This document shows, piece by piece, positions 4,149 through 7,325 of a stretch of DNA of 7,325 nt. This stretch comes from DALYDP01 sp964348685 (GTDB lineage: Bacteria; Patescibacteriota; Gracilibacteria; Peribacterales; Peribacteraceae), in contig CAYGDM010000054.1 of assembly GCA_964348685.1 (NCBI GenBank), positions 1 through 7,325 of the forward strand, read 5' to 3'. The notes below the pieces were generated by a model that was not told the DNA's origin, did not search any database, and worked only from the letters and a program-made list of their open reading frames with translations. Position 1 is the stretch's first letter, and each line of letters starts with the position of its first letter. The translations under genes and the position numbers were made by a program.

Positions 4149-4835
4149 TTATCGGCGCTCGCCGGACAGAACGCTCATGAACCGCAGGACGTACAGGAAG
4201 AGGTTGAAGATATCGAGATACAGGCTGAGGGCCATCATGAAGGGATTAGCCCCGAGCGTACCCATACGGCGAATCCGCTGGATATCGAAGGCAGCAAATA
4301 ACGCGAAAACGACGATGCCCGCACCCGAAATCGCCATCTCAAAGCCCGGCGTCCGGAGTGCAGGAAAAAACACTTGAAAGAGCGACAGGAGGAGCAATCC
4401 GACCACGCCGAAGAAGAGCGAGCTTCCCCATGCCGAGAGGCCGGGGGCCAAGCGGGCGAGTGCCGCTGCGGAGAGGCTGATCCCGACGGTAGCCGCCACG
4501 GCATTCAGCAGAATCGCAGGACCGTTCGCGAGGCCGAAAAGCACAGAGAGGATATACGGCGTGACGGTGATGCCCGAGAGTAGCGGGAACAGGACGAACA
4601 GGACGATGTTCAGAGGCGACGAACGCGACCACCACGTAGCACTGACGATAAGAACCAATTCGGCGATCACGAAGAAAATCTGCACACCGCTCGAGAGGAG
4701 TACGGATGCGAAATTCATGCCCAAATACACGCCAAAGAGGGTTAAGCCCATGGCTAGAGTAAAGAGGAGATACGCCTGGGCTTCCGTAGAGGCACTGAGA
4801 GCGATCGGTTGGCTTCTGGTAGAGGAGAATTGCAT
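4149..4835 (-). CDS. Bax inhibitor-1/YetJ (UPF0005) family membrane protein
   Basis: The product is 228 residues with seven hydrophobic segments, near 20-40, 52-68, 75-95, 105-127, 138-158, 165-184 and 200-222. This is the TMBIM/BI-1 topology. The family's pH-sensing di-aspartate is present: D184 in AAFDIQRI and D208 in LYLDIFNLFLYVLRF. They are 24 residues apart, the same spacing as D171 and D195 of Bacillus subtilis YetJ, a pH-dependent calcium leak channel. A cytoplasmic-membrane ion-leak or stress role is therefore plausible, but no function has been shown for close relatives that I can name. ATG 4835 has TAGAAT 6 nt upstream and matches the family start. The gene is monocistronic and divergent from the pilin-like pair, with 87 bp between start codons. 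Confidence 0.92.
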   Translation of the reverse strand: MQFSSTRSQPIALSASTEAQAYLLFTLAMGLTLFGVYLGMNFASVLLSSGVQIFFVIAELVLIVSATWWSRSSPLNIVLFVLFPLLSGITVTPYILSVLFGLANGPAILLNAVAATVGISLSAAALARLAPGLSAWGSSLFFGVVGLLLLSLFQVFFPALRTPGFEMAISGAGIVVFALFAAFDIQRIRRMGTLGANPFMMALSLYLDIFNLFLYVLRFMSVLSGERR

Positions 4836-4841
4836 ATCGGC

Positions 4842-4869
4842 ATTCTACGCCCGAATACGCCGTCCGCAA
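4842..4869 (-). promoter_or_regulatory. Leaderless promoter of the BI-1 family gene
   Basis: Minus-strand TTGCGG (revcomp of 4864-4869), 16 nt, then TAGAAT (revcomp of 4842-4847), 6 nt, then ATG 4835. The -10 is a 5 of 6 match and the -35 keeps TTG. The transcript is predicted to begin at the start codon. This promoter is back-to-back with that of the pilin-like operon within an 87-bp intergenic region. Confidence 0.6.
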
Positions 4870-4883
4870 CGAAACCGGCTTGA

Positions 4884-4912
4884 TTGTCGAAATACGACTT
4901 TTCTGCTATACT
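4884..4912 (+). promoter_or_regulatory. Strong extended -10 promoter of the pilin-like gene pair
   Basis: TTGTCG (4884-4889), a 17-nt spacer, then TATACT (4907-4912) preceded by TGC, an extended -10. ATG 4923 follows after 10 nt, giving a leader of about 4 nt. This is the best-formed sigma70-type promoter in the window, suggesting substantial expression of the two envelope proteins. Confidence 0.75.
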
Positions 4913-4922
4913 TAAACGATTT

Positions 4923-5768
4923 ATGCGAATTGGCGCGATCCTCTTCCTCGGCCTCGCGATACTCCTCCCGATCGGGGTGGACGCCCAAGTGACGCTTCCG
5001 AGCGTGCCCACGGTCATCCCCTGCCCCGTACCGCTCATTCCCTGCGGCAGCGGCGGCGCAACGGGGCTTTCGGCGTACCTCTGGGGCAACATCTTTCCGG
5101 CCATTCGCGTTCTCTTCATCGCGACGGCGGTGCTGATGTTCCTCCAGTACGGACTGAAGTTGCTCTTCGACCCCGAATCATCCGATACCGTAAGCACGAC
5201 GAAAGTCGCCTACGGCTACGGCATCGTGGCATGTGCCATCGTGGGTATCGCAACCTTCGTGGTGGAAGCGGTCGGTCAGGACGCACGCGGAACGCTCGTG
5301 AACGACGCGCCGGTGAACGAAGGCCTCGGCAACATCATCTTCTACATGCGCCTCGTAACGGCGCTACTCGTGACGGTGTTCCTGCTCATCCAAGGAGTGC
5401 GCCTCATCATGAAGCAGGGTAGCGAAGATGAATTCGACAACGCCAAGAAACAGTTCACGCACGCGATCATGGGCATCGCCGTGATCCTGCTCGCCAACAT
5501 CATGGTGCAGGCGTTCCTCCCCGGCGCGGGCTCGGTCCTGCTCGCGGCGGAAATCGTCGGCATCATCAACTTCACGCTGACGATCATCGGCGCACTCGCC
5601 GTCATCGCGATCATCGTCGCGGGCATCATGCTCGTGCTCTCGGTCGACGAGAGCTTGAAGGACCGTGCGAAGACGACGATCGTTACGGCGGTCGTGGGCC
5701 TGATCATCGCGATCCTCAGCTATATCTTGGTCCGCTTCTTCATCCAAGTCGGTTTCGATGCTATTTAA
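4923..5768 (+). CDS. Secreted/membrane protein with three tandem T4SS pilin-like two-helix modules (first of pair)
   Basis: The product is 281 residues. A signal peptide (about 1-21, ending VDA before QV) precedes a short Pro/Cys/Gly-rich exported segment with C34 and C41. Three repeats follow, each a hydrophobic helix, a short polar turn and a second hydrophobic helix: about 57-117, 139-199 and 210-276. The turns share a pattern: YGLKLLFDPESSDTVSTTK, QGVRLIMKQGSEDEFDNAKK and AGIMLVLSVDESLKDRAK. This resembles the VirB2/TrbC or T4SS_pilin signature (GG-like, small polar, then charged A-K). It could form a membrane channel, a pilus base or a polymer, and function is unknown. Start 4923 is preferred over an in-frame TTG at 4884 because that codon overlaps the -35 and would mask the signal peptide. 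The gene overlaps the next by 11 bp. Confidence 0.85.
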   Translation: MRIGAILFLGLAILLPIGVDAQVTLPSVPTVIPCPVPLIPCGSGGATGLSAYLWGNIFPAIRVLFIATAVLMFLQYGLKLLFDPESSDTVSTTKVAYGYGIVACAIVGIATFVVEAVGQDARGTLVNDAPVNEGLGNIIFYMRLVTALLVTVFLLIQGVRLIMKQGSEDEFDNAKKQFTHAIMGIAVILLANIMVQAFLPGAGSVLLAAEIVGIINFTLTIIGALAVIAIIVAGIMLVLSVDESLKDRAKTTIVTAVVGLIIAILSYILVRFFIQVGFDAI

Positions 5769-6615
5769 ATTCCTCTCACTCATCGGCTCGCCGGGCGTCG
5801 CCCACGCGCAACTCTCCGACGTGGCGAACTTCGTGGGCAGCGGCCTCCTCAACGCCTTCGGCGGGGGCCCGAACGGTGCCTTCAGCTACGTGGGCATCGC
5901 GGAATTCCTCGTCGGTCGCGCATGGCTGCTCGTGCCGATCTTCGGCCTGCTCGTCCTCGTGCGCTCCGGCATCAAGCTCATCTACGGCCAGAGCGAAGAT
6001 AAATTCGAAGAAGCCAAGCGCGCAATCGCGAACGGCCTCATGGCCATGGTGCTCACGTACCTGACACTGCGCATCGCGGACGCCTTCATCCGCGTAGGCG
6101 GCAGCGAAAGCGCGGGCGCGGCGGCTGCGGGGTCGGCGATCCTCACGACGGAAATCATGGGCATTGTCCGCTGGGTCTCGACGCTCGTGGCGGTCCTCGC
6201 CATTGGCATGATTGTCGCATCGGTCTTCACGGGCATCCTGAGCATGGGGTCAGACGACGGCATCAAGAAAATGCGCCGGTCGATCTTCGGCGCCGCCGCG
6301 GGAATCATCATCATCATTCTCGACGTGGCATTCCGCATGACCTTCGGCCTGTTCTACGACACCGTGCCGGGCGCCCCGAGCCCCTTCCCGCTCATCGATA
6401 GCGGACTCGCGATCATCGCGGCAATCCTGCTCTTCATGGCGCTCATCGCGGTGTGCGTGGTCATCTACGCCGGCGTCCGCATGGTGCTCTCGCTCGGCGA
6501 CGAAGAAGTTTTCAAGAACATGAAGTCGCTCATCCTCCGCGCGCTGCTCGGCCTGTTCGTCATCCTCGTCAGCTTCATCATCGTGCTGCTCGTGGTCGAG
6601 GCGTTCTCGGGCTGA
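5758..6615 (+). CDS. Secreted/membrane protein with three tandem T4SS pilin-like two-helix modules (second of pair)
   Basis: The product is 285 residues and has the same plan as its upstream neighbour. A short signal peptide (about 1-17, ending AHA before QLS) is followed by a Gly-rich exported stretch and three helix-turn-helix modules: about 47-112, 134-198 and 212-283. The turns are SGIKLIYGQSEDKFEEAKR, TGILSMGSDDGIKKMRR and AGVRMVLSLGDEEVFKNMKS. They align with each other and with the turns of the first protein, so the two are probably paralogues built from a triplicated unit. A role with its partner in a hetero-oligomeric membrane or pilus-like structure is inferred. ATG 5758 overlaps the previous gene by 11 bp, which implies translational coupling, and no Shine-Dalgarno motif is seen. 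No ATPase or other secretion gene lies in the window to confirm a system. Confidence 0.85.
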   Translation: MLFKFLSLIGSPGVAHAQLSDVANFVGSGLLNAFGGGPNGAFSYVGIAEFLVGRAWLLVPIFGLLVLVRSGIKLIYGQSEDKFEEAKRAIANGLMAMVLTYLTLRIADAFIRVGGSESAGAAAAGSAILTTEIMGIVRWVSTLVAVLAIGMIVASVFTGILSMGSDDGIKKMRRSIFGAAAGIIIIILDVAFRMTFGLFYDTVPGAPSPFPLIDSGLAIIAAILLFMALIAVCVVIYAGVRMVLSLGDEEVFKNMKSLILRALLGLFVILVSFIIVLLVVEAFSG

Positions 6616-6640
6616 CGCGGTAACACCGCGGTGATAGGAT
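6612..6640 (+). promoter_or_regulatory. Leaderless promoter with an inverted repeat in its spacer, for the phosphohexomutase gene
   Basis: CTGACG (6612-6617, 4 of 6 to TTGACA) is followed by a 17-nt spacer, TAGGAT (6635-6640), 6 nt and ATG 6647. The inverted repeat CGCGGT-AAC-ACCGCG (6616-6630) covers most of the spacer and touches the -35. It could be an operator, or a weak hairpin ending the pilin-like transcript, but no T-tract follows. The -35 overlaps the TGA stop of the upstream gene. Confidence 0.45.
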
Positions 6641-6646
6641 CGGTGC

Positions 6647-7325
6647 ATGCAACCCACCATTGATCCCCGCATTTTCCGCGCGTACGACATCCGCGGCGTC
6701 GCACTCGAGCAACTGACCGTAGACGCCGCCCGGCAGATTTGCCACGCCTACGGGAGCGTACTGCGCGAAAGAATGCCCGGCCAAACGCCGCGCGTCTGCG
6801 TAGGGCGCGACGCCCGCACGCACGGCCCGCAATTGGAGCGCGCCGCCATCGACGGCCTGGTCGCCGCCGGATGCGACGTCTTCACCATCGGCGCCACGCC
6901 AAGCCCCCTCAACTATTTTACGATCTGCGACGGCGATTTCGACGCGGGCGTACAGGTGACGGCCAGCCATAACCCCGCCAAAGACAACGGCCTGAAGCTC
7001 TCGCTCGCCCACGCGCACTCATTCCTTGGCGACGACATCCAAGGCCTCCGGACGCGCATCGAAGAAGGCCGCTTCGTGAATGGTACGGGATCGGTGCAGC
7101 CCTACGACGCCACGACGCCGTACCTGGCGACGATAAAGAAGATGTTCGGAGAGGGTCTTAAGGGGCTGAAAATAGTCGTGGACGGCGGCAACGGCATCGC
7201 CGGACCCGTGAACTGCGAGGCGCTGCGCGCAGCAGGCGCCGAGGTCATCGAACTCTATACCGAACCCGACGGCACGTTTCCGAACCACCCGGCCGACCCG
7301 CGCAAGCGCGCGACGCTGAAGGAAC
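6647..7325 (+). CDS. Phosphomannomutase/phosphoglucomutase, N-terminal part (3' truncated by window)
   Basis: This alpha-D-phosphohexomutase would interconvert hexose 1- and 6-phosphates, feeding sugar-nucleotide and surface-polysaccharide synthesis. The frame is open from ATG 6647 to the window end, showing 226 residues of a protein normally about 450 long. Motifs visible are IFRAYDIRG (9-17), CVGRDAR (51-57), the phosphoserine loop TASHNP with catalytic S107 (codon 6965-6967), NGLKL (114-118), the domain-2 strand LKIVVDGGNGIAG, and DGTFPNHPADP near the end. The metal-binding DGDxDR loop and the sugar-selecting GEMSG loop lie beyond the window, so mannose versus glucose preference cannot be judged. 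The start is supported by the motif spacing and by TAGGAT 6 nt upstream. It lies 31 nt after the pilin-like pair and could be partly co-transcribed with it. Confidence 0.95.
   Translation, partial: MQPTIDPRIFRAYDIRGVALEQLTVDAARQICHAYGSVLRERMPGQTPRVCVGRDARTHGPQLERAAIDGLVAAGCDVFTIGATPSPLNYFTICDGDFDAGVQVTASHNPAKDNGLKLSLAHAHSFLGDDIQGLRTRIEEGRFVNGTGSVQPYDATTPYLATIKKMFGEGLKGLKIVVDGGNGIAGPVNCEALRAAGAEVIELYTEPDGTFPNHPADPRKRATLKE

Noticed and set aside
4884..4922. Upstream TTG start for the first pilin-like protein
   Set aside because: TTG coincides with the -35 box, so the transcript would not contain it. The ATG at 4923 opens directly with a signal peptide.
6616..6630. Hairpin after the second pilin-like gene as an intrinsic terminator
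   Set aside because: The stem is only 6 bp and no T-run follows on the plus strand. It fits better as a promoter-spacer palindrome.

Overview
The window looks like part of a GC-rich (roughly 60% by eye) chromosome of a Patescibacteria/CPR-type bacterium. This is inferred from gene content and style, not from a taxonomic marker search. The clues are compact, tightly packed genes, no Shine-Dalgarno motifs that I can see, a minimal ribosomal protein resembling bL32, an uncoupled rpsJ, secreted VirB2/TrbC-like multi-hairpin membrane proteins, and an SLH-DsbA fusion. No tRNA, rRNA or CRISPR array is visible.

Layout, left to right. (1) Positions 1-919 (+): the 3' end of tuf (EF-Tu), a perfect 15-bp-stem palindrome, rpsJ (uS10) with a long Lys/Ala/Pro-rich N-terminal extension, and a strong intrinsic terminator. 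No rplC follows, so the usual S10 operon stops after its first gene. (2) 934-2090: a secreted SLH-domain plus DsbA-like thioredoxin fusion (+), convergent with a small MazG/HisE-like NTP pyrophosphohydrolase (-). Their two stop codons share the palindrome TTAA. (3) 2111-2776: a Y1/HUH transposase gene of the REP-associated (RAYT) type on the minus strand. It is bracketed by a 29-nt inverted pair of REP-like hairpins with a compensatory stem change, and a third, expanded copy lies outside it. (4) 2784-4094 (-): a tight operon of a bL32-like protein, nusB and rnc (RNase III), all RNA and ribosome housekeeping. (5) 4149-4835 (-): a seven-helix Bax-inhibitor-1/YetJ family protein, divergent from (6) 4923-6615 (+): two overlapping genes. 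Each encodes a signal peptide plus three tandem two-helix modules that resemble the T4SS pilin fold. (7) 6647-7325 (+): the 5' part of a phosphomannomutase/phosphoglucomutase, cut by the window edge.

Two signals stand out. First, five genes carry a TANNNT (-10-like) hexamer exactly 6 nt before the ATG, and two more carry one 10-11 nt before it with a good -35. This points to leaderless or near-leaderless transcription as the normal expression mode here. Second, the paired three-module pilin-like proteins are the best candidate in the window for an uncharacterised envelope or secretion system. The periplasmic SLH-DsbA protein may serve the same envelope, but that link is only inferred.
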